64,000 nucleotides of DNA, taken from the NCBI GenBank assembly GCA_021202075.1, contig JAJQDT010000147.1, positions 26,324 to 90,323 of the forward strand, given 5' to 3'. Origin of the DNA: Lachnospiraceae bacterium (GTDB taxonomy: Bacteria > Bacillota > Clostridia > Lachnospirales > Lachnospiraceae). Made by a program: the position numbers and the translations under genes. How positions within the stretch are numbered: the stretch's first letter is position 1; the number at the start of each line of letters is the position of its first letter. Below the pieces are notes generated by a model. That model had not been told where the DNA came from and made no database searches. It saw nothing but the letters and a program-made list of their open reading frames with translations. Shown here piece after piece: positions 9,004-18,598 of the stretch.

Positions 9004-10132
9004 CTGCCTGACCTGCCTTTTCAAAATAAACTCTGTAAATCTCATCCAGATCGCCGCCGCGCTGGTGCAGATGGTAAACGGTATAGCCGTTTTCTCCCAG
9101 GAAACGCGTCAGCGTCGGACGGATATCCTTTTTCGAGGTGATCATGAATTTATCACCCTCTTTTTCGATTTTCCTTACGCCGTCCTGCTGATAAAGCATA
9201 CCGAGCAGCTGGTCATCCATCGGCTGTACCGACAGTTCCAGCAGGTAGGAGCCTTCTTTGCGGATGTGCTCCTCCAGTTCGCGGAGCGTACCGCTGACAA
9301 TCAGGTTTCCTTCGATGAAAATGCCGACCCGGTCGCAGATCTGCTGGACCTGATACAGCTGGTGCGAAGAAATCAGGATGGTCCGGCCGTCTTCCTCCGC
9401 CAGCTCCCGGATCAGGATCAGCAGCTTGCGCATACCTTCGGGGTCAATGCCGAGCGTCGGCTCATCCATGATGATGATTTCCGGATCCTTCATCAGGACG
9501 TCCGCCACGCCGAGCCTCTGGCGCATACCTCTCGAATAGGTGCCGACCTTCTGGTCGCCGGCATACTCAATATCCACTCTCTTTAGCAGGCTTTCGATCC
9601 GGTTTTCCAGCTCCTGCCCTTCCAGCCCGTTCAGGCGGCCGGTAAAGCGCAGATTCTGGCGTCCGGTCATGTCCCCGTAAAACCCCGCATTGTCCGGCAG
9701 ATAGCCCACAATGGATTTGACCCCCAGCGGGTCGCGCTTGCAGTCCATTCCCTCAATGGTTGCCTGACCGGCAGTTGGCTCCGTCAGGCCGAGCAGCATC
9801 AGGATGGTCGTCGTTTTCCCGGCGCCGTTCGGGCCGAGAAGTCCGAATACCTCGCCCTTCTTAATGGAGAGAGTCAGGTCATTCACCGCAACCTTTTTGC
9901 CATACCGCTTCGTCAGGTGCTCGGTTTTGATGACCTCCGTACCCTTCCTGCTCATTCGCTCTCCCGTTTTGTCACTGACGGCGTTCTTTTCATTTTTATC
10001 CGCATCTGCGCCGTTTTCCTTTGCGGCTGCATCTGCGCTGTCTTTCATCTTTTCCGCATCTGCGCCGTTCTTTTTTACGGCTGCTTCTGCGCTTGTTTTC
10101 ATTTTCATTTCGTTCGCGCTTTTTTCAGCCAT
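8930..10132 (-). CDS. ABC transporter ATP-binding protein with a repetitive N-terminal extension
   Basis: Walker A GPNGAGKTT, signature YSRGMRQRLG, Walker B IIIMDEPTLGIDP. Confidence 0.95.
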   Translation of the reverse strand: MAEKSANEMKMKTSAEAAVKKNGADAEKMKDSADAAAKENGADADKNEKNAVSDKTGERMSRKGTEVIKTEHLTKRYGKKVAVNDLTLSIKKGEVFGLLGPNGAGKTTTILMLLGLTEPTAGQATIEGMDCKRDPLGVKSIVGYLPDNAGFYGDMTGRQNLRFTGRLNGLEGQELENRIESLLKRVDIEYAGDQKVGTYSRGMRQRLGVADVLMKDPEIIIMDEPTLGIDPEGMRKLLILIRELAEEDGRTILISSHQLYQVQQICDRVGIFIEGNLIVSGTLRELEEHIRKEGSYLLELSVQPMDDQLLGMLYQQDGVRKIEKEGDKFMITSKKDIRPTLTRFLGENGYTVYHLHQRGGDLDEIYRVYFEKAGQADERSSYEKNNKKRKWFGRKKQQAV

Positions 10133-10134
10133 TT

Positions 10135-11370
10135 TTACCGTCTCCCGAATTTTCTAAAGATCACGCCCAGAATGATTACCAGCACGATGATAATTGCAAT
10201 CGCGATAAAGCCCCAGGTCGAGGATGTCTTTACCGATACACGGAACGCAGCCGTATCCGACGTCTCGTCCGTGCTGACGGTAATGTCTGTCTCATAATCG
10301 CCGGTGATGGAATCCTCGCATGGTGTCACATAAGCCGTCACTTCCACAGAAGCGCCCGCCTCGATCGTATCAATCGTAGACTCGCTGAACGTTACCTCCC
10401 AGTCTGTCGGCGCGGAGGATGACAATGTCACATTTGTCAGATCAACGTTTCCGTTGTTCGTGACAACCAGCGTCACAGACGAGGATTTGTTTTCATAGGC
10501 GTCAAAGCTCAGCAGGCCATCCGACGTCGACAGAGAAATATCATAGGTACCGGTGATGGTGATGGCCAGTTCCATGCTCAGCGTCTCATTCGCGGAGCTG
10601 GCCGTAACCGGTATCGTGTAATCTCCCTTTTCAACCGTCTCCGGCGGCGTCACTGTGATTGTCAGACCAGTGCTGCTCTCCGCCTCCACATCAATGCTCG
10701 CCACTGCGGTGGATGTGTCGTCAGACGGGACAATCGTCACCGACCAGCCGCTCGGCGCACTCGAGGACAGACTGTAGGTCTGATCTGTGGAACGGTTATT
10801 TATCAGCGTCGCGTCAAAGGTAAATGAAGTGCCGGTCGCGCCCTCCTGCTCCGGATATTCCGATGTGAAGCTGCTCTCCCCGCGCACCTCCGCGGCCACA
10901 TTCAGCGTAAGCGTAAGCTCCGCCTCATCTCCATCTTCCGTCGTCGCCAGAAGCTCTACTTCATAATCGCCGTCTTCCGTGTCATCCGGGATCGTCAGGC
11001 TGTAGGTCACCAGACCGCTGTCATCGACCGTAGAACCAGAAATATGTACCACCGAAATCTCCGTGCTGCTGCCCTTGAAGTAGCCTTCCCATCCGTCCGG
11101 AAGTGAGACCGTCGTCAGCGTCACATCATGCCCCGCACCATCCGGGCTGACAAAATCCAGATCAAAGCTGAGCGTATCGCCGGCCGTTGCCGACATCCCC
11201 GGATAATCTGTATTCATCTCAAAAACCGCATTCGCTGTAGTCGCTGCCACCTGCGGCTCCTCATCCTCAGCCGCAAATGCGGTGACAGACGTAATCAGCA
11301 GCATTGCCGCAGACAGCACCGATGCCGCTTTCCAAACACTTTTCCGATTCCAATTCCTTTCGCACTTCAT
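10135..11370 (-). CDS. Secreted NEW3-domain (NPCBM-associated-like) protein with C-terminal membrane anchor
   Basis: Signal peptide MKCERNWNRKSVWKAASVLSAAMLLITSVTAFAAE; repeated beta modules (SLPDGWEGYF, APSGWSVTI, APTDWEVTF); C-terminal TM FIAIAIIIVLVIILGVIFRKFGRR. Confidence 0.8.
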   Translation of the reverse strand: MKCERNWNRKSVWKAASVLSAAMLLITSVTAFAAEDEEPQVAATTANAVFEMNTDYPGMSATAGDTLSFDLDFVSPDGAGHDVTLTTVSLPDGWEGYFKGSSTEISVVHISGSTVDDSGLVTYSLTIPDDTEDGDYEVELLATTEDGDEAELTLTLNVAAEVRGESSFTSEYPEQEGATGTSFTFDATLINNRSTDQTYSLSSSAPSGWSVTIVPSDDTSTAVASIDVEAESSTGLTITVTPPETVEKGDYTIPVTASSANETLSMELAITITGTYDISLSTSDGLLSFDAYENKSSSVTLVVTNNGNVDLTNVTLSSSAPTDWEVTFSESTIDTIEAGASVEVTAYVTPCEDSITGDYETDITVSTDETSDTAAFRVSVKTSSTWGFIAIAIIIVLVIILGVIFRKFGRR

Positions 11371-11664
11371 GATAAATGTGCTCCTTTCGTTATATTGCGC
11401 AGTCCGCGCGTTATAAGGGTCCGGGCAGCATCTGCTCAAATATGGATATATTAATGACAGTTCTGACCTTTTGGGGCAAATTGTTCTAAAATTCGTTCCA
11501 AATCAACCCTTTTCTCGTTAATTTTAAGGGGAATCTGTGTCTGGATTTTGACAACAATGTGTCTTAAAAGTGTTGGAATTATGAAGAAACTGTGGTCATG
11601 TTATAGAAGCCGTGCAATAGAGAATCGATGCCGTTCTCGATTTGCTAAGCAAATCGGAACATTC

Positions 11665-11760
11665 TTCGCGATTGTATATCCCGTACGAAGTGCGGGATGC
11701 CTCCCCGGCGAGGGGGCGCAGCCTTCGCCCGTACTTTCTTTGCGAGTACGGATATGTTAT
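11665..11760 (+). repeat. Repeat family R2, copy 1
   Basis: cgcgattgtatatcccgtacgaagtgcgggatgcctccccggcgagggggcgcagccttcgcccgtactttctttgcgagtacggatatgt. Confidence 0.8.
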
Positions 11761-11785
11761 GGAAGCACAGAAATGTTCATTAAAA

Positions 11786-11834
11786 TCCCCCGGCTTCTGT
11801 CCTTTTTAAAAAAACAGAATACCAGGGGGTATAT
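11786..11834 (-). terminator. Intrinsic terminator after thrS
   Basis: aaaatccccc...ttctgt...acagaa...gggggtatatt. Confidence 0.7.
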
Positions 11835-11838
11835 TTGC

Positions 11839-13743
11839 TTACCGCGCGCGCGTCGCGATCTCTTCCTTCACCATAGCTGTGAATTCTGCCAGCGTGCTCT
11901 GTCCCTTGTCGCCTTCCGAGCGGCTCCGGACGGATACGAGATTTTCTTCCTCTTCCTTTGCGCCAACCACCAGCATATACGGGGTCTTCGCAAGCTGCGC
12001 CTCGCGGATCTTATAGCCGATCTTCTCCGCGCGGGTGTCGACGTTCGCGCGGATCCCTTCCTCTCGCAGCGCTGCTTTTACCGTCTCCGCATAGTCAATG
12101 TATTTGTCAGAAATCGGCAGGATGCGCACCTGCTCCGGAGAAAGCCAGGTCGGGAACGCGCCCGCAAAGTGCTCGATCAGGATACCGATGAAGCGCTCAA
12201 TGGATCCGAACGCCACGCGATGAATCATGATCGGGCGGTGCTTTTCGCCGTCCGCGCCGATATACTCGCACTCAAAGCGCTGCGGAAGCTGGAAGTCCAA
12301 CTGAATCGTGCCGCACTGCCAGGTACGTCCGATGGAATCCTCCAGATGGAAGTCGATCTTCGGGCCGTAGAATGCGCCGTCGCCCTCGTTGACCACATAG
12401 TCCAGGCCAAGCTCGTCGAGCGCGCCGCGCAGACCGTCGGTCGCCATCTCCCAGTCCTCGTCGCTTCCCATCGAGTTTTCCGGACGGGTCGACAGCTCCA
12501 CATGATACTTAAAGCCAAAGAGCTGGTATACCTCGTCAATCAGGTTCACGACGCCTTTGATCTCGCCCCGGATCTGCTCCGGCGTCATAAAGATATGCGC
12601 ATCGTCCTGGGTAAAGCAGCGCACGCGCATCAGGCCGTGCAGCTGACCGGACTTCTCATGGCGGTGCACAATACCCAGCTCGCCCATGCGCAGCGGCAGA
12701 TCGCGGTAGGAGCGTGGCTCCGACTTATATACCAGCACGCCGCCCGGACAGTTCATCGGCTTGATGGCATAGTCCTCATCGTCGATGACCGTCGTATACA
12801 TATTTTCCTTATAATGATCCCAGTGCCCGGAGGTCTCCCAGAGCTGGCGGTTCAGGATGATCGGCGTGGAAATCTCCACATAGCCCGCTTTCGTATGAAT
12901 CTCTCTCCAGTAGTCCAGCAGCGTATTTTTCAAAATCATGCCATTCGGCAAAAAGAACGGGAAGCCCGGTCCCTCGTCTGCCATCATGAACAGCCCCAGT
13001 TGCTTGCCCAGCTTTCTGTGGTCGCGCTTCTTTGCTTCCTCCATGCGGGTCAGATACGCATCCAGATCCGCCTTCTTCGTAAACGAGGTGCCGTAGATAC
13101 GGGTCAGCATCTTGTTTTTCTCCGAGCCTCTCCAGTAAGCGCCCGCGATGCTGGTCAGCTTAAACGCCTTCACCGGCTTCGTAGACATCAGATGCGGGCC
13201 GGCGCACAGATCGACAAACTCTCCCTGCTGATAAAAGCTGATTTCCGCATCCTCCGGCAGATCCTCGATCAGTTCCACCTTGTACGGCTCATTCTTTTCC
13301 TTAAAATAAGCAATGGCTTCCTCCCTCGGCTTCGTGAAACGAGTCAGCGGCAGCGCTTCCTTCACGATTTTCTTCATCTCCGCCTCAATCTTCTCGAGAT
13401 CCTCCGGCGTGATCGGATTCTCGCTGTCAATGTCATAATAAAATCCATCCGCGATGGACGGACCGATCGCCAGCTTCACATCCGGATACAGACGCTTGAT
13501 GGCCTGCGCCATAATATGAGAGGTCGTGTGCCGGAACGCGGCCGCGCCCTCCGGGCTGTCAAAGGTCAGAATGTTCAGCTCACAGTCCGAATCAATCACC
13601 GTGCGCAGGTCCGCCTCCTCTCCATTGATCTCGGCGACCGTCGCCACGCGCGCCAGCCCCTCACTGATATCCTTTGCGATATCAATAACCGCCATCGGGC
13701 TCGCATACTCTCTTTTCGAACCGTCCTTCAATGTGATAATCAT
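11839..13743 (-). CDS. thrS: Threonyl-tRNA synthetase
   Basis: MIITLKDGSKREYASPMAVIDIAKDIS...; FRHTTSHIMAQAIKRLYP; RMGELGIVHRHEKSGQLHGLMRVRCFTQDDAHIF. Confidence 0.98.
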   Translation of the reverse strand: MIITLKDGSKREYASPMAVIDIAKDISEGLARVATVAEINGEEADLRTVIDSDCELNILTFDSPEGAAAFRHTTSHIMAQAIKRLYPDVKLAIGPSIADGFYYDIDSENPITPEDLEKIEAEMKKIVKEALPLTRFTKPREEAIAYFKEKNEPYKVELIEDLPEDAEISFYQQGEFVDLCAGPHLMSTKPVKAFKLTSIAGAYWRGSEKNKMLTRIYGTSFTKKADLDAYLTRMEEAKKRDHRKLGKQLGLFMMADEGPGFPFFLPNGMILKNTLLDYWREIHTKAGYVEISTPIILNRQLWETSGHWDHYKENMYTTVIDDEDYAIKPMNCPGGVLVYKSEPRSYRDLPLRMGELGIVHRHEKSGQLHGLMRVRCFTQDDAHIFMTPEQIRGEIKGVVNLIDEVYQLFGFKYHVELSTRPENSMGSDEDWEMATDGLRGALDELGLDYVVNEGDGAFYGPKIDFHLEDSIGRTWQCGTIQLDFQLPQRFECEYIGADGEKHRPIMIHRVAFGSIERFIGILIEHFAGAFPTWLSPEQVRILPISDKYIDYAETVKAALREEGIRANVDTRAEKIGYKIREAQLAKTPYMLVVGAKEEEENLVSVRSRSEGDKGQSTLAEFTAMVKEEIATRAR

Positions 13744-13922
13744 TTTCATCGTCCTCCTCAATTTCTGATTTCCTGTTTTCGTATTTTTGTTTTTGTATTT
13801 CTGTTTTTGTATTTCTGTCTTCCATATTTTCCCGGCATCTGCCCCGGACTGACCGGAACCAGATTATATCGGATTCTTTCCATTTGATGTTTCCATTTTC
13901 CGGTAAAAGTATCAAAAGATGT

Positions 13923-14210
13923 TTAAAACTCAAGCTCTTCCTCATCCTCACAATCGAATGCTTCCCCGTCCCCGAAGTCGAACTCTTTCTCGCCGCCATA
14001 TCCATTCGCGCTGTGGTCGTCCGACGCACTGTGATCATCCGACGAGTTGTCAATCGTATTATGGCTCAAAAAGGATAAGCCGCCCTTCAGTGGAGACGTC
14101 AGCCATCCGAGAAGGATCCCGAACAGCAGCACATCCGTAAGCAGCAGACCCTTCTCCGTCGGGCTCCACGAGGATAAAAATAAGGTCTTCAGCCTTTCTT
14201 TCATAATCAA
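13923..14210 (-). CDS. Small membrane protein with acidic tail, between the T-box and thrS
   Basis: MKERLKTLFLSSWSPTEKGLLLTDVLLFGILLGWLTSPLKGGLSFLS... then a D/E/S-rich tail. Confidence 0.65.
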   Translation of the reverse strand: MIMKERLKTLFLSSWSPTEKGLLLTDVLLFGILLGWLTSPLKGGLSFLSHNTIDNSSDDHSASDDHSANGYGGEKEFDFGDGEAFDCEDEEELEF

Positions 14211-14233
14211 AATTCTCCTTTTCTATTTTAATC

Positions 14234-14312
14234 GGACAGGAGAACGAGTTGCTCCTCTGTCCGTCCGCGCGAGCAGCGAAACTGCTGATTTCTGCCCGCA
14301 CCCCTGTGCATA
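14234..14312 (-). repeat. Repeat family R1, copy d, between the T-box terminator and the downstream ORF
   Basis: ggacaggagaacgagttgctcctctgtccgtccgcgcgagcagcgaaactgctgatttctgcccgcacccctgtgcata. Confidence 0.75.
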
Positions 14313-14313
14313 G

Positions 14314-14600
14314 AAAAACCCCTGACAGCCAAAACAGCCATCAGGGGCGATCATACATCTATGCCGCGGTTCCACCCTGCCTGCCTCTGAACTGCAGTCT
14401 GTCATTCTGCGCATGATACACAGGAACTTCTATTACAGCCTGTCAGAGACCACTCATTCGACGATAACGGAGTCACCGGACCGGATTGGGGCCACTCGGA
14501 GTTAGTTTTCAAATGGTTCCGCATAAGGGCTTTCCAGCAGCCGCCCTCTCTCTGGATGCTTCCGCATTCTACTCTTCTCGTCAGCGTGTTAATCTTTGTA
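14314..14600 (-). promoter_or_regulatory. T-box leader (probably threonine-responsive)
   Basis: Exact T-box AGGGTGGAACCGCGG on minus strand (14364-14378), Stem I closing segments GACGA/TCGTC, followed by terminator CCCCTGATGGCTGTTTTGGCTGTCAGGGGTTTTT (14314-14347). Confidence 0.93.
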
Positions 14601-14601
14601 A

Positions 14602-14629
14602 AGTATAGCATTTCCCGATATTTTGTCAA
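14602..14629 (-). promoter_or_regulatory. Promoter for the T-box leader
   Basis: Minus strand TTGACA-N16-TATACT. Confidence 0.75.
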
Positions 14630-14886
14630 TATTCTTTTTGAAATTGTTTAACTTCGTTATTCTTTTTGTTTAATTCAGATACACAGAATTATTTCTGTAT
14701 TCATATGTTAAGATGTTTGTTTTATATCTTAAAAATCATATTATAAATTTTTTGTTGACCTTAAAACAAATGTGTGGTAAATTGACAAGGCAATGAAAAG
14801 CCGCTTGATGTATGTTCTAAAACTCTAAAAAACACCCGGAGGGTTTTCAATTTGCACATTTCATGCTAAAATAAGGAGGAAAGCAG

Positions 14887-15762
14887 ATGGCAGATAAAGA
14901 TATAACAGAAAAATTATTGGAGGATTACCCTGACGTCTTTGCTGATATTGTGAATGTTCTTGTATATAACGGAAAAGAAAAGGTTTCGGCGGAAGACCTT
15001 GAAATTGTCGGCGCTCTAAGCCAGTATAAAGCCGTAAATAATATCCATGGTCAGGAGCGTGATGTCGCTAAATACTGGACGAAAGGGCAGTTACGTATTG
15101 GCCTTCTCGGACTGGAGAATCAGTCTTCACGAGACCCGGACATCGCACTTCGGGTAATTGGATATGATGGGGCAGCATACCGGAACGAGTTAAATCAAGG
15201 AAATGCCCGATATCCTGTAGTGACACTTGTTCTTTATTTCGGAACCAGGCATCGATGGGGGAAAAAATCTCGTAGTCTTTACAATGTGGTTGGCACACCT
15301 GATGAAGAACTCGGGAAATTTATCCACGACTATAGAGCGAATATTTTTGAAATTGCGTGGCTTGATGACGAGACTGTTGCCAAATTCAAAAGCGACTTTC
15401 GTATAGTAGCTGATTATTTCGTGCAGATACGGAAAAATCATGAATATGTTCCATCCACTGAAAATATAAAACACGTAGAAGAAGTCCTGAATCTTTTGTC
15501 AGCAGTATCCGGCGATCAAAGATTTGAAATTTCGCAAAACATTATAAAAGAAAGGAAGATAACAAAAATGGAAGACTGGTTAACAAGAGCATTGGATAAT
15601 GCAACAGAAAAGGGAATGAATGACGGTATGGCTAAAAAGCTTGTGACTTGTGTCGATTCTCTCATAAAAAATGAAGGCTATTCGAAAGAACGAGCCTGCA
15701 GTGTTCTGGGGGCTACAGTAGATGAATACGAGTATGCAAAAAAACTTCCATTGCCGGAATAA
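14887..15762 (+). CDS. Rpn/PD-(D/E)XK nuclease family transposase-like protein
   Basis: KDITEKLLEDYPDVFADIVNVLVYNGK..., RDVAKYWTKGQLRIGLLGLENQSSRDPDIALRVIGYDGAAYRNEL, PVVTLVLYFGTRHRW: architecture of the Firmicutes Rpn-like family. Confidence 0.75.
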   Translation: MADKDITEKLLEDYPDVFADIVNVLVYNGKEKVSAEDLEIVGALSQYKAVNNIHGQERDVAKYWTKGQLRIGLLGLENQSSRDPDIALRVIGYDGAAYRNELNQGNARYPVVTLVLYFGTRHRWGKKSRSLYNVVGTPDEELGKFIHDYRANIFEIAWLDDETVAKFKSDFRIVADYFVQIRKNHEYVPSTENIKHVEEVLNLLSAVSGDQRFEISQNIIKERKITKMEDWLTRALDNATEKGMNDGMAKKLVTCVDSLIKNEGYSKERACSVLGATVDEYEYAKKLPLPE

Positions 15763-15830
15763 TTCCATTCCTGTCCATAAGAGGACCAATACATATAATG
15801 GAGATCCTGCATGCCAGGACAAAAACTCCG

Positions 15831-15856
15831 GATTTGGCTAAAATCCGGAGCTTTTG
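15831..15856 (+). terminator. Intrinsic terminator after the Rpn-like gene
   Basis: ctccggatttggctaaaatccggagctttt. Confidence 0.8.
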
Positions 15857-15890
15857 TCATAAAAGATCTCTCCGCCGACTGAAGAAAGCA

Positions 15891-16943
15891 TTACTCCTTC
15901 ACCGAGAACCGATACGTGGTCTGCGAGTCGTACTTCTCTCCCGCCTTCAGGACCGGGGATAAAAACGCCGGCTCATTGATCGCATTCGGGGCAAACTGGG
16001 ACTCCAGGCAGAAGCCCTGCCGTTTGTAATAGGTCGCGCCATTTTTTCCCGCCTGCTCCGTCATCCCGTTGCCTGCGTAGAACTGCACGCAGCAGCAGTC
16101 TGTAAACACTTCCATGCAAATGCCACTCTCTTCGCTGCAAGCCTCCGCAAATTTCTGCACCGTTCCGTCGCCACCCGGAAGGACATAATTGTGGTCATAT
16201 CCGCCGACGAATTTCAGCTGTTCGAAGTCCGCATCAATATCCTGGCCAATCGGCTTTGCGGTAAGAAAATCCATCGGCGTGCCCGCCACCGGCTCCATCT
16301 GTCCGGTCGGGATGGCCTGGAAATCAATGACCGGCGTATATTTATCCGCTGTCAGCATCAGCGTCTGCGTCTCAATCGAGCCGGATGCATGACCCGCCAG
16401 ATTAAAATAGGTGTGGTTGGTCATATTTGCGATGGTATCCTGATCCGCCGTCGCTTCGTAGTGAATCGTCACCGCATTGTCCTCCGTCAGCGTGTAGGTG
16501 ACGGTGATGTCAAAATTCCCCGGGAAACCGTTCGTCCCATCCGGAATCGCCAGATGAAGGGAAATGCTGTTCGTCTCCTCATCGATTTCCGCCGCTTCCC
16601 ACACACGCTCGTCCGCGCCGTGCGGTCCGCTGTGAAGGTTGTTCTCGTTGTCATTAATCGGAAGCTGGTGCGTCTTCCCGCCAATGGAAAAGCGTCCTTT
16701 ATCTATGCGGTTGCCATTTGGAGCAATGACTGCGCCAAAATAGCAGCTGCCGTCCACATATTCCTGCGGCGTATCATAACCGAGAATCACATCAACCAGA
16801 TTCCCGTTCCGGTCCGGAACAAGCAGGCCGACCAGCGTCGCACCCAGATCGGTTAGCGTCATCGTCGCTCCGTTCTTATTCGTCAAAGAATAAAGAGACA
16901 CCTGTGTTCCGTCCGCAAGAGCCCCAAAAAGTTTCTTCTCCAT
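15891..16943 (-). CDS. galM: Aldose 1-epimerase
   Basis: NGNRIDKGRFSIGGKTHQLPINDNENNLHSGPHGADERVWEA; NHTYFNLAGHASGSI; GGYDHNYVL. Confidence 0.93.
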   Translation of the reverse strand: MEKKLFGALADGTQVSLYSLTNKNGATMTLTDLGATLVGLLVPDRNGNLVDVILGYDTPQEYVDGSCYFGAVIAPNGNRIDKGRFSIGGKTHQLPINDNENNLHSGPHGADERVWEAAEIDEETNSISLHLAIPDGTNGFPGNFDITVTYTLTEDNAVTIHYEATADQDTIANMTNHTYFNLAGHASGSIETQTLMLTADKYTPVIDFQAIPTGQMEPVAGTPMDFLTAKPIGQDIDADFEQLKFVGGYDHNYVLPGGDGTVQKFAEACSEESGICMEVFTDCCCVQFYAGNGMTEQAGKNGATYYKRQGFCLESQFAPNAINEPAFLSPVLKAGEKYDSQTTYRFSVKE

Positions 16944-17015
16944 AGTTCATCTCCTTGTCTTGTCCTGCATGACCCTTTCATGCAGGACAAAAATTATTTT
17001 TTCTGTATTGAGTCC

Positions 17016-18500
17016 TTACGCGAACGGATTCTCCGTGCGGTACGGTACGCTTGCCGGATGATTATAACCAATCTCGTCCGGGCAGACACCGATGAGCTTA
17101 AATACCTCGTACAGCGCCTTTCCATAATGGCCGAATGCCACCGCGCCGTGATGCGGGAAGTTCCCCTCGATCAGGACATGGCGGTAGAAACGTCCCATCT
17201 CGGGAATCGCGAAAATACCGATGCCGCCGAACGAGCGGGTCGCTACCGGAAGCACCTCGCCCTGTGCCACATACGCGCGCAGAATATTGTCCGCTGTGCT
17301 CTGCAGGCGGAAGAAGGTGATGTCGCCCGGGAGAATGTCGCCCTCCAGCGTACCGTTCGTCACTTCAATCGGAAGGCTGCGGGCCATGATCTTCTGATAC
17401 TTCATCGTGCCCGTCGTCAGCTTCTTCGAGCAGGTATTCCCGCAGTGGAAGCCCATGAATGTATCCTTCTGCGTGTAATTGAATTTTCCTTTGATGTCCT
17501 CTTCATAAATATCAGCCGGAACGCTGTTGTTGATATCAAGCAGGGTCACAATGTCGTCGCTGACACAGGTTCCGATAAACTCGCTCAGCGTACCATAGAT
17601 ATCCACCTCGCAGGACACCGGAATGCCTCTTCCGGTCAGACGGCTGTTCACATAGCACGGAACAAAGCCGAACTGTGTCTGAAACGCCGGCCAGCATTTC
17701 CCGGCGATGGCCACGTATTTGCGGTAGCCCTTGTGCGCTTCCACCCAGTCAAGCAGTGTCAGCTCATACTGCGCCAGCTTCGCGAGCACCTCCGGCTTCT
17801 TATTGCCCTCGCCCAGCTCCGCTTCCATATCCTTCACAACCGCCGGAATCCGCTCATCATCGGCATGCTGATTGAACGCCTCAAACAGATCCAGCTCGGA
17901 GTTCTCCTCGATTTCCACGCCAAGGTTATAAAGCTGCTTAACCGGCGCATTGCACGCAAGGAAATTCAGCGGACGCGGACCAAAGCTGATAATTTTCAGG
18001 TTCTGCAGGCCAACCACCGCGCGGGCAATCGGCAGAAAGTCATGAATCATATCCGCGCACTCTTCCGCCGTGCCGACCGGATACTCCGGTATGTACGCGC
18101 GGATATTGCGCAGCTTCAGATTATAGCTGGCATTGAGCATACCGCAGTACGCATCGCCGCGTCCGTCCATCAGATCCGCTCCGGACTCCTCCGCTGCCGC
18201 CACAAACATGGACGGTCCGTCAAAATGCTTCGCCAGCAGGGTCTCGGAAATCTCCGGCCCGAAATTGCCAAGATAGACGACAAGCGCCTCGCAGCCCGCT
18301 GCCTTGACGTCCTCAAGCGCCTGCACCATATGGATTTCGCTCTCCACGATACAGACCGGGCACTCATAGATGTCAGATGCGTCGTACTTCGCCTTGTAAG
18401 CGTCCACCAGCGCCTTCCTCCGGTTCACGGAAAGAGACTCCGGGAAGCAGTCGCGGCTCACCGCAACGATACCGATTTTTACCTTTGGAATGTTTTGCAT
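17016..18500 (-). CDS. L-fucose/L-arabinose isomerase-fold sugar isomerase
   Basis: FucI/AraA-like features: CPVCIVESEIHMVQALEDVKAAGCEALVVYLGNFGPE, AIAGKCWPAFQTQFGFVPCYVNSRLTGRGIPVSCEVDIYG, C-terminal HHGAVAFGHYGKALYEVFKLIG. Confidence 0.8.
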   Translation of the reverse strand: MQNIPKVKIGIVAVSRDCFPESLSVNRRKALVDAYKAKYDASDIYECPVCIVESEIHMVQALEDVKAAGCEALVVYLGNFGPEISETLLAKHFDGPSMFVAAAEESGADLMDGRGDAYCGMLNASYNLKLRNIRAYIPEYPVGTAEECADMIHDFLPIARAVVGLQNLKIISFGPRPLNFLACNAPVKQLYNLGVEIEENSELDLFEAFNQHADDERIPAVVKDMEAELGEGNKKPEVLAKLAQYELTLLDWVEAHKGYRKYVAIAGKCWPAFQTQFGFVPCYVNSRLTGRGIPVSCEVDIYGTLSEFIGTCVSDDIVTLLDINNSVPADIYEEDIKGKFNYTQKDTFMGFHCGNTCSKKLTTGTMKYQKIMARSLPIEVTNGTLEGDILPGDITFFRLQSTADNILRAYVAQGEVLPVATRSFGGIGIFAIPEMGRFYRHVLIEGNFPHHGAVAFGHYGKALYEVFKLIGVCPDEIGYNHPASVPYRTENPFA

Positions 18501-18598
18501 TTGTTTGTCCTCCTCGTTTTATTTTTCTCTTGATTATGTATATTTTTCAGCTTGCATTCCTGACAAAAGCCAATGTTATGGAACAAGCCGATAAATCA

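Noticed and set aside
11548-13887. 779-aa plus-strand ORF antisense to thrS
   Set aside because: Fully overlaps the unmistakable thrS; composition is typical of reverse-complement reading of a GC-rich CDS, with no RBS or domain.
16980-18533. 517-aa plus-strand ORF antisense to the sugar isomerase
   Set aside because: Antisense shadow ORF of a well-supported CDS.
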